The notes: generated by a model from the sequence alone, not told the origin. DNA of 64,000 nt from Candidatus Gastranaerophilales bacterium (GCA_944324865.1 CALUXW010000001.1:1-64000), one strand, 5' to 3'. Counted from the stretch's first letter, positions 39,223-47,956 are shown. Made by a program: numbers and translations.

Positions 39223-40199
39223 ATCAAGGCCGCCTTTTTGCTTTCAATTGATTTAATCCAATCTTGATTATTTAAATACCAATTAATTGTTAATTTGATT
39301 CCCTCTTCAAATGTTAATGATGGTTTCCAACCCAGCTGTGTTGTGATTTTATTATTATCAATCGCATACCTTTTGTCATGTCCCAGTCTGTCTTTAACAT
39401 ATTCTATTGAATTTTCATCTTTGCCCATTTCATTTAATATTATTTTTGTAATTTCAAGATTAGTTTTTTCATTATGTCCTCCGACATTATAAACTTCGCC
39501 TACATTCCCCTTGTGTAGTACGGTATCTATTGCTTCGCAGTGATCGTATACATAAAGCCAATCTCTTACATTTAATCCATCGCCATATACAGGAACTTTT
39601 TCACCCTTTAAAAGTTTGGAAATAAAAAATGGAATAAGCTTTTCTGGATATTGGTATGGGCCATAATTATTTGAACATCTTGTAGTTAAAACCGGAGTTT
39701 TGTATGTTTCAAAGTATGCCCTTACGAGCATATCTGCACTTGCCTTTGAGGCACTGTAGGGAGAATTTGGTGCAAGTGGAGTTGTTTCATAAAAATAACC
39801 TGTTTTGCCCAAAGTTCCATATACTTCATCGGTTGATACCTGTAAATATCTTTGTATATTATTTTGTTTTGCATTTTCAAGCAAATTTAACGTGCCCTGT
39901 ACATTTGTTTCTATAAAAATTTCTGGGTTTAAAATTGATCTGTCAACATGACTTTCTGCAGCAAAATTAACAATACAGTCTACTTCAGAGGTGATTTGAA
40001 ATACAAGATTTTTATCACAAATATTACCTTTTATAAATGTATAATTAGAGTTATCTTTTATGTCATTAAGATTTTCAATATTGCCCGCATAAGTAAGACA
40101 ATCAAGATTAATAATTTTGTAATCCGGATGTTTTTTTAACATGTGCCTTATAAAACAACTTCCAATAAAACCTGCTCCGCCGGTCACTAATATCTTCAT
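39219..40199 (-). CDS. rfbB: dTDP-glucose 4,6-dehydratase (RfbB/RmlB)
   Basis: A 326-residue extended short-chain dehydrogenase. The NAD site GGAGFIGSCF is at residues 7-16. The catalytic triad shows in STDEVYGTLG and YSASKASADML, and CSNNYGPYQYPEKLIP is a family hallmark. It removes water from dTDP-glucose to give the 4-keto-6-deoxy sugar. It overlaps both rfbC and rfbD by 4 bp, a sign of translational coupling. Confidence 0.96.
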   Translation of the reverse strand: MKILVTGGAGFIGSCFIRHMLKKHPDYKIINLDCLTYAGNIENLNDIKDNSNYTFIKGNICDKNLVFQITSEVDCIVNFAAESHVDRSILNPEIFIETNVQGTLNLLENAKQNNIQRYLQVSTDEVYGTLGKTGYFYETTPLAPNSPYSASKASADMLVRAYFETYKTPVLTTRCSNNYGPYQYPEKLIPFFISKLLKGEKVPVYGDGLNVRDWLYVYDHCEAIDTVLHKGNVGEVYNVGGHNEKTNLEITKIILNEMGKDENSIEYVKDRLGHDKRYAIDNNKITTQLGWKPSLTFEEGIKLTINWYLNNQDWIKSIESKKAALI

Positions 40200-40762
40200 A
40201 ATAAATCTTCCTTTTTTATATCTTTTAACAATGGTTGTTTTTTATCTTTTTCACTTAATATTGGTTTAAAATTCAATCCGTATTTTCCCCAGTTAATATT
40301 AATATCAGGATCGTTCCACAAAATTCCTTTATCGTTTTGCGCGACATATTCACCACTTGCCTTATACAGTAATTCAGCTGTATCTGACAAAGTTAAAAAG
40401 CCATGAGCAAAACCTTTTGGAATATATAGCATATTTTTATTTTCTTCACTTAAAATTGTACCTGTCCATTTTCCAAAAGTGGGAGAATTTTTTCTTATAT
40501 CGACAGCAACATCAAAAATTTCACCCCTGATGCACCGCACTATTTTTGCCTGCGCATAAGGATTGCTTTGGTAATGCAATCCCCTTAGAACACCATGTGA
40601 AGATTTTGAATGATTATCTTGATTAAATTCATCAGTTATTCCATTGTTAAAAAAATCAGACTTTTTATATCCTTCAAGAAAAAAACCTCTGTTGTCTTGA
40701 AACACTTTTGGTACAATAAGGATTACATCCTCTATATTTATTCTCTTAAATTCAAAAGGCAT
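40196..40762 (-). CDS. rfbC: dTDP-4-dehydrorhamnose 3,5-epimerase (RfbC/RmlC)
   Basis: A 188-residue cupin-fold epimerase, first gene of the rhamnose operon. GVLRGLHYQSNPYAQAKIVRC (core RGLHYQ, with the active-site His) and GFAHGFLTLSDTAELLYK match RmlC. GGGGGAG precedes the ATG and a good promoter lies about 25 bases further up. L-Rhamnose would be used for O-antigen-like or surface glycans. Confidence 0.95.
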   Translation of the reverse strand: MPFEFKRINIEDVILIVPKVFQDNRGFFLEGYKKSDFFNNGITDEFNQDNHSKSSHGVLRGLHYQSNPYAQAKIVRCIRGEIFDVAVDIRKNSPTFGKWTGTILSEENKNMLYIPKGFAHGFLTLSDTAELLYKASGEYVAQNDKGILWNDPDININWGKYGLNFKPILSEKDKKQPLLKDIKKEDLL

Positions 40763-40784
40763 TATCTCCCCCTACATATGTTGG

Positions 40785-40814
40785 ATTATACATTAAATAT
40801 ATAGGTAAAATCAA
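40785..40814 (-). promoter_or_regulatory. Promoter of the rfbCBDA operon
   Basis: On the minus strand TTGATT (40814-40809) stands 18 bases before TATAAT (40790-40785). The short leader then contains GGGGGAG before the rfbC start. Confidence 0.6.
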
Positions 40815-40823
40815 TAGAATATT

Positions 40824-40855
40824 AAAAAGTCTGCATTTTAATGTGCAGACTTTTT
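40824..40855. terminator. Bidirectional intrinsic terminator
   Basis: AAAAAGTCTGCA (40824-40835) pairs perfectly with TGCAGACTTTTT (40844-40855) around an 8-base loop. It ends the minus-strand gene at 40886-41371, whose stop lies 30 bases upstream. The same symmetry would also stop plus-strand transcription. Confidence 0.85.
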
Positions 40856-40885
40856 AAAGCTTCCCTATCCTTATTTATATATCAT

Positions 40886-41371
40886 TTATGATAATTTAAT
40901 TGCACTGTTTTTAATACTGTCATCCATTGCTTGATCAAGTGATTCAAGTTCAGCTTGTGCAGCTTGAAGTTGAGTTTCGATTTGCGTTTGCTCTGCCTCA
41001 AGTTGTTGATCTCGTCTATTGACATCTGCCATAAGTGCATCTTCGTAACCTTGGAAAATAGAATCAGCTGCCATTTGCTGTCTAGATTGGACTAATGATA
41101 ATTGATCAAGTGCATTTTGATATATGCTCCATTCACCCGATGTGGGATCGGTATCGGCATTTGCTCCTTGCAGTTCTTGAACAGCCGACATATAACTGTC
41201 TGTAATGCCATTATATTGCTGGTTTTTCATTGCATTAATATAACGTTGAGTATATTGCGATTGGTTAGCAATCGTCTGCCTTTCCTGACTGATTTGTAAC
41301 AGTCTGTATTGCAGGTTTGATACCCTTTGTTTTAATGCCATTTTTCTGAGTGAAATTGTAACCCAGCCCAT
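40886..41371 (-). CDS. Unrecognised coiled-coil protein (161 aa)
   Basis: I do not recognise this family. The 161 residues include an N-terminal heptad-like segment (SLRKMALKQRVSNLQYRLL, about 7-25), a polar, Asn/Tyr-rich middle, and a strong Gln/Glu coiled coil at about 115-150 (EAEQTQIETQLQAAQAELES). No signal peptide, membrane helix or cysteine is present. AAGGAG lies eight bases before the ATG, so the gene is well expressed on its own transcript, ended by a bidirectional terminator. The layout resembles small filament, chaperone or secretion-apparatus proteins, but that is a guess. Confidence 0.75.
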   Translation of the reverse strand: MGWVTISLRKMALKQRVSNLQYRLLQISQERQTIANQSQYTQRYINAMKNQQYNGITDSYMSAVQELQGANADTDPTSGEWSIYQNALDQLSLVQSRQQMAADSIFQGYEDALMADVNRRDQQLEAEQTQIETQLQAAQAELESLDQAMDDSIKNSAIKLS

Positions 41372-41470
41372 GACTGTTCTCTCCTTTAATTAGTTCCTCG
41401 TGTAAATTACTCTTTACTCTTTTATAAAAAAAATCTTTTCTTGAAAATTGCGTTTTCGTGTTTATAATGT

Positions 41471-41543
41471 TAACTTTTGTAAAGTTAGTATCATAATTCC
41501 TAATATAAGAGCGCTTTTCAGTATTAGTTTATAGTGCTATAAT
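41471..41543 (+). promoter_or_regulatory. Inverted repeats and -10 box upstream of a leaderless kinase gene
   Basis: The 178-base gap between the coiled-coil gene and the kinase gene holds TAACTTT-TGT-AAAGTTA (41471-41487) and a CTAATA/TATTAG repeat around 41500-41527. TATAAT at 41538-41543 ends six bases (AAGACA) before ATG 41550. No Shine-Dalgarno is present. The repeats may be regulator sites. Confidence 0.45.
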
Positions 41544-41549
41544 AAGACA

Positions 41550-42071
41550 ATGAAAAAGATAATTGTTATTTCAGGAAAGCAATATTGTGGCAAGGATACA
41601 CTTGCCAAATTTCTCTTAGATGGTTTAAATGATTTTATACGTGTAGGAATAGGTGATGCAATTAAAATTAAGTACGCAAATGAACATAATATAACATTTG
41701 ATGAAATTGAAAGTAATAAACATCTTTACCGTTCGGATTTGATAAAATTAGGCAATTGGGGGCGTCAACAAGATCCAGACTATTGGCTAAAAAGTATAAT
41801 AGAACTGCCTAATAACGTTATTGTACCTGATGTAAGAGTAGAACATGAGATTAATCTTTTTAAATCATATGGCGCTTTTACAATACGCGTTGAGTCCAGT
41901 TTTGAAAATCGTGCTAAACGTGCAAAAATTACTAATGCAGATGATCCTACCGAAACAGCTCTTGATAATTATGCATTTTGGGATGCAGTAATTGATAATA
42001 ACTCTGATTATGAACACTTAAAAATGCAAGCACAAGAGTTAATAGTTAAACTTCGCAAAAATTATTTGTAA
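41550..42071 (+). CDS. P-loop nucleoside-monophosphate or phosphomevalonate kinase-like protein
   Basis: A 173-residue P-loop kinase. The Walker A motif is GKQYCGKDT at about residues 9-17, followed by a lid-type region and DVRVEHEINLFKSYGA near 93. The fold resembles dNMP kinases of the T4 type and animal-type phosphomevalonate kinases; the substrate cannot be read from the sequence. It is preceded by a -10 box with no room for a leader. It overlaps the convergent uridine-kinase-like gene by 26 bp. Confidence 0.7.
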   Translation: MKKIIVISGKQYCGKDTLAKFLLDGLNDFIRVGIGDAIKIKYANEHNITFDEIESNKHLYRSDLIKLGNWGRQQDPDYWLKSIIELPNNVIVPDVRVEHEINLFKSYGAFTIRVESSFENRAKRAKITNADDPTETALDNYAFWDAVIDNNSDYEHLKMQAQELIVKLRKNYL

Positions 42072-42912
42072 TTAAGTTTATGTATTCAAGAATTTGTGTA
42101 AAATATTCCAAATTGCACTCTCCATTTGCTATTATGTCGCATTTTTCTTTTGCGGGTACAACATATTTTCTGCCTGCATCGCAAACATAATCCCAATGTT
42201 TGAGTGCATTTTCATGGTCCTGATTTCTTACTTGTGCTCTCTCTAAAAAACGTTTTTTTCTGATTTTATTATTTAAATCTATATAAATTTTAATATCAAA
42301 CATATCATGCACTTCTTTATATGTTGCAGCCATGCCCTCTACTATTATTATTTTTTTACTTTTAATTTCTATGGCATTAGGTATACTTATTCCTGTACCA
42401 TTAACTAAATACTTGGGAATTTTAACGTCAGAACCGTTTGCCAGTTTTTCAATATCATCTCTTAATAAATCCAATTGGAAATTATGTGGTGAATCAACAT
42501 CATAGCCTGCATCTCTAAGCGCATCAAAAGTGCCATATTGATTGATTAATTCTGAAATATCGTTAAAATAATTATCAGTATTAACAATTGAAATAGGCAA
42601 GTTTTTATCATTAATACATTTTTGTATTTGAGCACATATTGTTGATTTGCCACTTGCTGATTCGCCGGTTATTGAAATCAAAATTTTTCTTTTGGGATTA
42701 TTTATTAATCTATCTAAAAACTTTTCCAAAAAATCTGGACTAACTTGCAAAAATAATGATTTTGCTGCTTTTTTATCATAGTTAATTATTTGTTTAAATT
42801 TTGTCTTCAAATAAAAAGCAAGAAATTCTCTGCCAACTCTTGTGTCAAAATTCGGCTTTTGGATTTTTTCTGTTTCTTTATTGTTAACTAAATCATTAAT
42901 TAATGCGTTCAT
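42046..42912 (-). CDS. Uridine kinase-like P-loop kinase with N-terminal extension
   Basis: A 288-residue kinase of the uridine kinase/phosphoribulokinase group. Walker A is GESASGKST at residues 83-91; NTDNYFND (about 108), DSPHNFQLDLLRDD (about 133) and IIVEGMAATY (about 175) follow in family order. The 80 residues before the P-loop are helical and not part of usual uridine kinases (about 210 aa). A perfect TATAAT box stands six bases before the ATG, in the 18-base gap after rnpA, so it can be transcribed independently and leaderless. The substrate may be uridine or another small metabolite. Confidence 0.78.
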   Translation of the reverse strand: MNALINDLVNNKETEKIQKPNFDTRVGREFLAFYLKTKFKQIINYDKKAAKSLFLQVSPDFLEKFLDRLINNPKRKILISITGESASGKSTICAQIQKCINDKNLPISIVNTDNYFNDISELINQYGTFDALRDAGYDVDSPHNFQLDLLRDDIEKLANGSDVKIPKYLVNGTGISIPNAIEIKSKKIIIVEGMAATYKEVHDMFDIKIYIDLNNKIRKKRFLERAQVRNQDHENALKHWDYVCDAGRKYVVPAKEKCDIIANGECNLEYFTQILEYINLITNNFCEV

Positions 42913-42918
42913 GTGAAT

Positions 42919-42924
42919 ATTATA
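42919..42924 (-). promoter_or_regulatory. -10 box of the leaderless uridine-kinase-like gene
   Basis: TATAAT on the minus strand ends six bases (ATTCAC) before ATG 42912 and lies directly after the rnpA stop codon. There is no Shine-Dalgarno between them. Confidence 0.55.
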
Positions 42925-42930
42925 ATAACT

Positions 42931-43299
42931 CTAAAAATATTTTATTGCCAAAAGTTGAATTAATTTCTTAACACTTGAACATATTTCTTTATAATTTTTA
43001 TTCAAGGCACCTTCTTTGGCTAAAAAAATTAAACTTTGATAAGCTTGACTATGAGGTATTTCACCGTTTTTTAGCAGCGTTCTGTATGCCTCTCTTGTAA
43101 GTCTTTTTATTTTATTTCTTTTCACTGCACGTTTATTAATTTTTTTACTTACAACAAAACCTACCCTTGTAGGGTAGTTTTGCTCTACTTTATTTTTTCC
43201 GCAATATAAAACAAAATGTTCGTCGGAAACTATTCTTTTTTGATTGTATGTTGCGGCAAAAGCACTGTGTTTTGTTAATCTTTGGTTTTTACTAAGCAC
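42931..43299 (-). CDS. rnpA: Ribonuclease P protein component
   Basis: A 122-residue basic protein that binds the RNase P RNA and helps it cut tRNA 5' leaders. The family signature [14 protein letters not shown] is near 60-73, after a central strand region with [18 protein letters not shown] (core [12 protein letters not shown]). The start is GTG at 43299, which lies inside the end of rpmH with an 8-base overlap, so translation is coupled. It follows rpmH as in most bacteria, but yidD and yidC do not follow. Confidence 0.93.
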   Translation of the reverse strand: MLSKNQRLTKHSAFAATYNQKRIVSDEHFVLYCGKNKVEQNYPTRVGFVVSKKINKRAVKRNKIKRLTREAYRTLLKNGEIPHSQAYQSLIFLAKEGALNKNYKEICSSVKKLIQLLAIKYF

Positions 43300-43444
43300 G
43301 ATTTTTAGCTGTTATTGCCAATTTATGGCGACCTTTGGCACGACGTCTGTTGATAACACCTCTGCCGCCGGGTGTTGCCATTCTTGCGCGAAAACCGCTG
43401 ACGTTCTGTCTTTTTCTTTTTGTGCCTTCCAATGTTCTGCGCAT
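43292..43444 (-). CDS. rpmH: Ribosomal protein bL34
   Basis: Read directly from the sequence: ATG at 43444-43442, TAG at 43294-43292, 50 residues. The product begins [20 protein letters not shown] and continues [20 protein letters not shown], the L34 consensus, and ends [10 protein letters not shown]. The family is usually 44-46 residues, so it is slightly long. AAGGAG precedes the start. It lies at the head of rpmH-rnpA and shares 8 bases with rnpA. Confidence 0.96.
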   Translation of the reverse strand: MRRTLEGTKRKRQNVSGFRARMATPGGRGVINRRRAKGRHKLAITAKNRA

Positions 43445-43516
43445 TTATTTTCTCCTTGACTTTATTTTATTATCAGTATTAACTATACTAAGTAAAACAA
43501 AACGGGGTGTCAACTT

Positions 43517-44335
43517 ATGGTTAATAATATTTCTTATTCAAGCAAAAAGATAGGCTTCATTGGCGGAGGGAAAATGGCATCTGCTATTATGGGGGGAATT
43601 ATAAAAAGTTCCTTTGTCAGCCCTTTGGATATATTTGTATATGATATAAATAATGATACCCTTGATGCACTATCTAGCAAATTTAATGTTAATCATACAA
43701 GTTCTATTAGAAATCTTGCAAAATCAGCAGACGTAGTAGTTATTGCTACAAAGCCTTTTGCAATTGATGATGTATTAAATGAGTTGAGAGGTTATACTGA
43801 AAATAAACTAGTAGTTTCAATACTTGCAGGAGTAACGTCCGAGAGAATTGAAAACGGTTTAAAAGAAACAAAAGTTGTGCGTGTGATGCCAAATACCCCA
43901 GCCTTTGTTAATGAAGGCATGTGTGCACTTTGTAAAGGTAAACTTGCGCAAACTAAAGATGTTGAGTATGTGGAATCAATGTTGAAGAATATTGGGCGCA
44001 CTGTTGTAATAGATGAAAAATATATAGACATTGTTACTGCAATTTCAGGTTCAGGTCCTGCATTTTACTACTATATTATCGATTTAATAGCAAAAGCGGG
44101 TGAAAAATTGGGGCTGGATTATAACACTTGTCTGATGCTCTCTTCGCAAACTGCTCTTGGCTCAGCTAAAATGCTACTAGAGAGCAAACAAAGCCCGCAA
44201 GAGCTTATAAACGCCGTTACTACTCCGGGAGGTTGTACAGCAGTTGGAAATGATGTGCTTAAAAACTCAAACATTCAAGAAATTATAAATAAAACAATAA
44301 AAGATACAATGGAAAAAGCTAGCGCATTGGGTTGA
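43517..44335 (+). CDS. proC: Pyrroline-5-carboxylate reductase
   Basis: A 272-residue enzyme that makes proline from pyrroline-5-carboxylate with NAD(P)H. The dinucleotide site GFIGGGKMASAIMGGI is at about 12-27, RVMPNTPAFVNEGM near 120 and the signature region SGSGPAFYYYIIDL near 175 with TTPGGCTAVG near 235 follow. GGGGTG precedes the ATG. It diverges from rpmH with 72 bases between starts. Confidence 0.95.
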   Translation: MVNNISYSSKKIGFIGGGKMASAIMGGIIKSSFVSPLDIFVYDINNDTLDALSSKFNVNHTSSIRNLAKSADVVVIATKPFAIDDVLNELRGYTENKLVVSILAGVTSERIENGLKETKVVRVMPNTPAFVNEGMCALCKGKLAQTKDVEYVESMLKNIGRTVVIDEKYIDIVTAISGSGPAFYYYIIDLIAKAGEKLGLDYNTCLMLSSQTALGSAKMLLESKQSPQELINAVTTPGGCTAVGNDVLKNSNIQEIINKTIKDTMEKASALG

Positions 44336-45349
44336 TTACCTTTTTGAGCGAGATAGAAGAAAATCAACTTTATCTAATTCATGTTTTTTGTTTCCGAGCA
44401 TAATATCTTCAGCATCTTCCAATATTTTTGTAATCATAAAACCGTTTTCACCATCGGAACGAGGTTTTTTCCCTGTTTCAATACTTTTAATAAAATGCTG
44501 ACATTCTAGTTTCAGGGGTTCTATTTCCAGATAGTCAAAAATTTCAATACTCTGTTGTGCAGGAGTTTTATTATCAAAAATTTGTAACTTGTTTTCAAGC
44601 AGTGTATCATCTAAAATAGCTGTAGCTTTGTCACCCCTAACAAGTAACGTTACACGTTTTTGAGGATGTATCCAACTATCACTGACATGCGCAATTATTC
44701 CTTTTTCAAACTGTATTGTCAGGTGAGTAATATCAAATATATTTTCATACTCTGCACAACAACCGGTTGCATTTAACACTCTTATTGGGTCAAGGTCTAA
44801 AACATGGGCTATCATAGATACATCATGCGGTGCTAAATCCCACATAACACTTCTGTCGTTTTTAAAATAATTAATATTTAATCTGTCACTTTGAACATAT
44901 TTTATATTACCCAAAATGCCTTCTTGTATTAACATTTTTAATCTGTTTACTGCAGGGTGGTATAAAAGTAAATGACCAACCATTAATATTAAACCTTTTG
45001 CATTAGCCAATTCCTTGAGTTTGCGAGCTTCATCCGCTACAGTCGAAATTGGTTTTTCAACATAAACATGCTTCCCTGCTTCAAGAGCTTTTCTGACAAG
45101 ATTGAAGTGTGTATGACTGGGTGTAACAACACACACTGCTTTAATTTCAGGATTTGTTAGTACTTCATCAAAATTTTTGGTCGTATTTGTACCGTCATAT
45201 TGTGCCTCAACCATTTTAAGATTTTCATCATCTATATCGCAAACTGTATGCAAAGCTTTTAAATTGTAAAAGTTTCTTACAATATTTCGGCCCCATATGC
45301 CACAACCAGTAACTGCTACAAATTTTTCCCCTAATTCCCTGTTTTGCAT
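44336..45349 (-). CDS. Gfo/Idh/MocA-family oxidoreductase
   Basis: A 337-residue NAD(P)-dependent sugar dehydrogenase-like protein. The Rossmann start is VTGCGIWGRNIVRNFY (about 13-28). The family motif EKPIS is in HVYVEKPISTVADEA near 97. The catalytic-region phrase MWDLAPHDVSMI near 172 resembles UDP-N-acetylglucosamine 3-dehydrogenases (WlbA type). Neighbouring surface-polysaccharide genes (WecG family next door) make a nucleotide-sugar role plausible. It ends one base after the proC stop on the opposite strand. Confidence 0.85.
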   Translation of the reverse strand: MQNRELGEKFVAVTGCGIWGRNIVRNFYNLKALHTVCDIDDENLKMVEAQYDGTNTTKNFDEVLTNPEIKAVCVVTPSHTHFNLVRKALEAGKHVYVEKPISTVADEARKLKELANAKGLILMVGHLLLYHPAVNRLKMLIQEGILGNIKYVQSDRLNINYFKNDRSVMWDLAPHDVSMIAHVLDLDPIRVLNATGCCAEYENIFDITHLTIQFEKGIIAHVSDSWIHPQKRVTLLVRGDKATAILDDTLLENKLQIFDNKTPAQQSIEIFDYLEIEPLKLECQHFIKSIETGKKPRSDGENGFMITKILEDAEDIMLGNKKHELDKVDFLLSRSKR

Positions 45350-45373
45350 TTATATCACCCGTTGACCTATTTA

Positions 45374-45397
45374 AAATTATTTTATTTAAAATAATTT
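45374..45397. promoter_or_regulatory. 24-base A/T palindrome in divergent gap
   Basis: AAATTATTTTA-TT-TAAAATAATTT (45374-45397) is a perfect 11-bp inverted repeat with a 2-base spacer, between the Gfo/Idh gene and the WecG-family gene. It could be a shared operator. A -10-like TATTAT (45435-45440) lies 6 bases before the ATG at 45447. Confidence 0.4.
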
Positions 45398-45446
45398 AAT
45401 TATTCAAGTTAAAAATATATTAAAATTTTTATGATATTATTTTTTT

Positions 45447-46172
45447 ATGAATAAGAGAGTTTTTTTACAAGGTTTTCCTGTTGATTGCATTGCATATAAT
45501 GATGCTGTTAATTTTGCCAGCATGGCAATTGATAATGGTGAAAATCTGCACATTATTACAATTAACCCTGAAATGCTTATGTATGCAAAGAAAGATTTTG
45601 AATTTGCTAATATTTTAAAGCATGCTGAATTAATTATTGCAGACGGCGTAGGAATAAAAATTGCATTAAGATTGAAGGGAATTTCTCAAGAACGTATTGG
45701 TGGTGTTGATTTTTCGCGTTCTTTAATAAAACTATGTGCCGACAAAAATCTAAGACTTGCACTTTTAGGTGCAAAAGAGGAGGTAATTAGTACGCTTGAG
45801 AAAAAATTGAAAATCGAATTTCCAAATTTAAATATAGTATTTTCTCATAACGGGTATTTTGATGCTGATAATAAAATTTTGGAACAAATTAAACAAGTGC
45901 ACCCACAAGTATTTCTTTGTGCACTCGGCTCACCAAAGCAGGAATTTTTTATTTCAAGATTAAAAGAAATGTTACAAGGTTGTGTAATGATTGGAATTGG
46001 CGGAAGTTTCGACGTTTTTGCTGGTTATGTCAAACGTGCGCCTATAATATGGCAAAAACTTGGTCTGGAGTGGCTTTATAGAGTAATTAAACAACCTGAA
46101 AGATTTAAACGTATATTTCCGACTTTGCCAATATTCTTGTTTGAGAGTATAATTGATAGTGTGAAAAAGTAA
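45447..46172 (+). CDS. WecG/TagA/CpsF-family glycosyltransferase
   Basis: A 241-residue glycosyltransferase of the family that adds ManNAc or related sugars to a lipid-linked GlcNAc. Family motifs are ITINPEMLMYAKKD (about 36-49), ADGVGIKIALRLKG (about 66-79), and LGSPKQEFFISRLK near 154. No Shine-Dalgarno precedes the ATG; a TATTAT box stands six bases upstream, suggesting a leaderless start. The neighbours and the rfb operon 5 kb away point to a surface polysaccharide. Confidence 0.9.
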   Translation: MNKRVFLQGFPVDCIAYNDAVNFASMAIDNGENLHIITINPEMLMYAKKDFEFANILKHAELIIADGVGIKIALRLKGISQERIGGVDFSRSLIKLCADKNLRLALLGAKEEVISTLEKKLKIEFPNLNIVFSHNGYFDADNKILEQIKQVHPQVFLCALGSPKQEFFISRLKEMLQGCVMIGIGGSFDVFAGYVKRAPIIWQKLGLEWLYRVIKQPERFKRIFPTLPIFLFESIIDSVKK

Positions 46173-46200
46173 TTTGACAGTTTATTGAGGGTTAAATTAA

Positions 46201-47007
46201 TTGAATAGTTTTAACAATAACGTCAGGTGCGATATTTTAAAAATGATACATGCCGCAAAATCAGGACATCCTGGTGGTTCGCTTTCCTGTGTTGAAATTC
46301 TGAGTGTACTTTACAATAAAATAATGTTTATTCCAAAGGATTGGAAAAAATCTCCAGATTTTCCAAAAAGAGACAGATTTATACTTTCAAAAGGACATGC
46401 AAGTGCTGCATTGTATAGTGTTCTTGCAAGAAATGGTTTTTTTCCTCTGGATGAACTTTTAACATTTAGAAAATTAGGCTCCAGGCTACAAGGTCATCCT
46501 TCCAGCCGAGTAGGATTAGAAGGAATAGAAGTTTCTACAGGTTCACTCGGACAAGGTTTATCAATGGGTGTTGGTATAGCTTTGGCATTGAAATTAAATA
46601 ATATAAATTCAAAAGTATTTGTACTTTTAGGTGATGGTGAAATGCAAGAAGGAAGTGTTTGGGAGGCACTAATGAGTGCTTGCCATAAAAAGCTTAACAA
46701 TATTATAATTATTATTGATAAAAATAATTTGCAAATAGATGGTAATACCTGTGATGTAAAATCATTAGAGCCATTTGATAAAAAGTTAGAATCGTTTGGG
46801 TGGGTAACAAAAACTATTGACGGACATTGTGAAGATGAATTGGAAAAAGTATTTTTGGAAGCAAAAAAATCAAACACACCATTTGCAATAATTGCAAATA
46901 CCATAAAAGGTAAGGGTGTTTCCTTTATGGAGAATAATGTCGGTTGGCATGGAAAAGCACCAAATGATAATGAATTAAAACTTGCGCTGGAGGAATTAAA
47001 TGCTTAA
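46201..47007 (+). CDS. Transketolase, N-terminal subunit (split form)
   Basis: A 268-residue protein equal to the thiamine-diphosphate-binding half of transketolase. Typical phrases are AKSGHPGGSLSCVEIL (about 18-33), LSKGHASAALYSVL (about 61-74) and the ThDP motif LLGDGEMQEGSVWEAL ... IIDKNNLQIDG near 140-180. The start is TTG 46201 with GAGGG nine bases upstream. It overlaps the C-terminal-subunit gene by 8 bp. Split transketolases are common in anaerobes; a 1-deoxyxylulose-phosphate synthase is excluded by the layout. Confidence 0.9.
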   Translation: MNSFNNNVRCDILKMIHAAKSGHPGGSLSCVEILSVLYNKIMFIPKDWKKSPDFPKRDRFILSKGHASAALYSVLARNGFFPLDELLTFRKLGSRLQGHPSSRVGLEGIEVSTGSLGQGLSMGVGIALALKLNNINSKVFVLLGDGEMQEGSVWEALMSACHKKLNNIIIIIDKNNLQIDGNTCDVKSLEPFDKKLESFGWVTKTIDGHCEDELEKVFLEAKKSNTPFAIIANTIKGKGVSFMENNVGWHGKAPNDNELKLALEELNA

Positions 47008-47956
47008 AAAGACTATTGAAATTAAGTCCCCCAGAAATGCTTATGGAGAAACACTTGTAGAACTGGGCTCAATTAATAAAAATATTGTTGTACTCGATGC
47101 TGATTTGTCTTGCTCAACGCAAACTTGTAAGTTTCAAAAAGCTTTTCCGGAAAGATTTTTTAATTCCGGTATCGCTGAACAAGATATGATTTGTACTGCG
47201 GCGGGACTTGCTACGGAAGGAAAAATCCCTTTCGTTAGTACATTTGCGATGTTTGCTACCGCCAGGTGTCTTGATCAGATTAGGAATTCATTGTGCTATC
47301 CGAGATTAAATGTAAAAATAGTTGCCACTCATGGTGGTGTTACAGTTGGAGAAGATGGTGCTTCACATCAAGCATTAGAAGATATTTCTTATATGCGTTC
47401 AATTCCTGATATGTGTGTAATTGTTCCTGCAGATTACAATGAAGTAAAGCAAGTTGTTAAGTATGCTTGTGAAATTTACGGACCAGTTTATATAAGAATT
47501 GCAAGGACTAATTTAAAAACAGTTTTTGATGAAAATGAATACATTTTTAATCCCGAACATGCCGTAAAAGTCTGCGAAGGCAATGATGTTACAATAGTCA
47601 CCAACGGAGAAACACTGTGTGAAGTTGTAAGTTGTGCAGATATGTTAAAAGAAAAAGGAATTAATGCTGAAGTTTTGCATGTTCCTGTTGTAAAACCATT
47701 TTTTGCCGCATCTGATATAATTAAAAGTGCTCAAAAAACAGGTTTAGTTATTACTGTTGAAAATCACAGTATTATTGGCGGATTAGGAAGTGCAGTTTGT
47801 GAAACCTTAAGTCAAAATTTACCTACTAGAGTACTAAGAATTGGTACTCCGGATTGTTTCGGACAAAGCGGAGAACAGCGTTCATTGTTAGAATTTTATG
47901 GTTTAACTGACAAAAAACTATATGAAAATATAAGCAGGTACTTGGATAAAAAATGA
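47000..47956 (+). CDS. Transketolase, C-terminal subunit (split form)
   Basis: A 318-residue protein equal to the pyrimidine-binding and C-terminal domains. It includes FNSGIAEQDMICTAAGLA (about 54-71) with the catalytic glutamate, FVSTFAMFATARCLDQIR near 77 and ATHGGVTVGEDGASHQALED near 113 (given in part: GGVTVGEDGASHQ). It pairs with the N-terminal half to move two-carbon units in the pentose phosphate cycle. GGAGG precedes the ATG and it overlaps ftsE by 4 bp, so ftsE is probably in the same transcript. Confidence 0.93.
   Translation: MLKKTIEIKSPRNAYGETLVELGSINKNIVVLDADLSCSTQTCKFQKAFPERFFNSGIAEQDMICTAAGLATEGKIPFVSTFAMFATARCLDQIRNSLCYPRLNVKIVATHGGVTVGEDGASHQALEDISYMRSIPDMCVIVPADYNEVKQVVKYACEIYGPVYIRIARTNLKTVFDENEYIFNPEHAVKVCEGNDVTIVTNGETLCEVVSCADMLKEKGINAEVLHVPVVKPFFAASDIIKSAQKTGLVITVENHSIIGGLGSAVCETLSQNLPTRVLRIGTPDCFGQSGEQRSLLEFYGLTDKKLYENISRYLDKK

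Noticed and set aside
46201-47956. Pair read as 1-deoxyxylulose-5-phosphate synthase or a frameshifted transketolase
   Set aside because: Each half has its own ribosome site and intact ends, the overlap is a normal coupling overlap, and the motifs are those of split transketolase.
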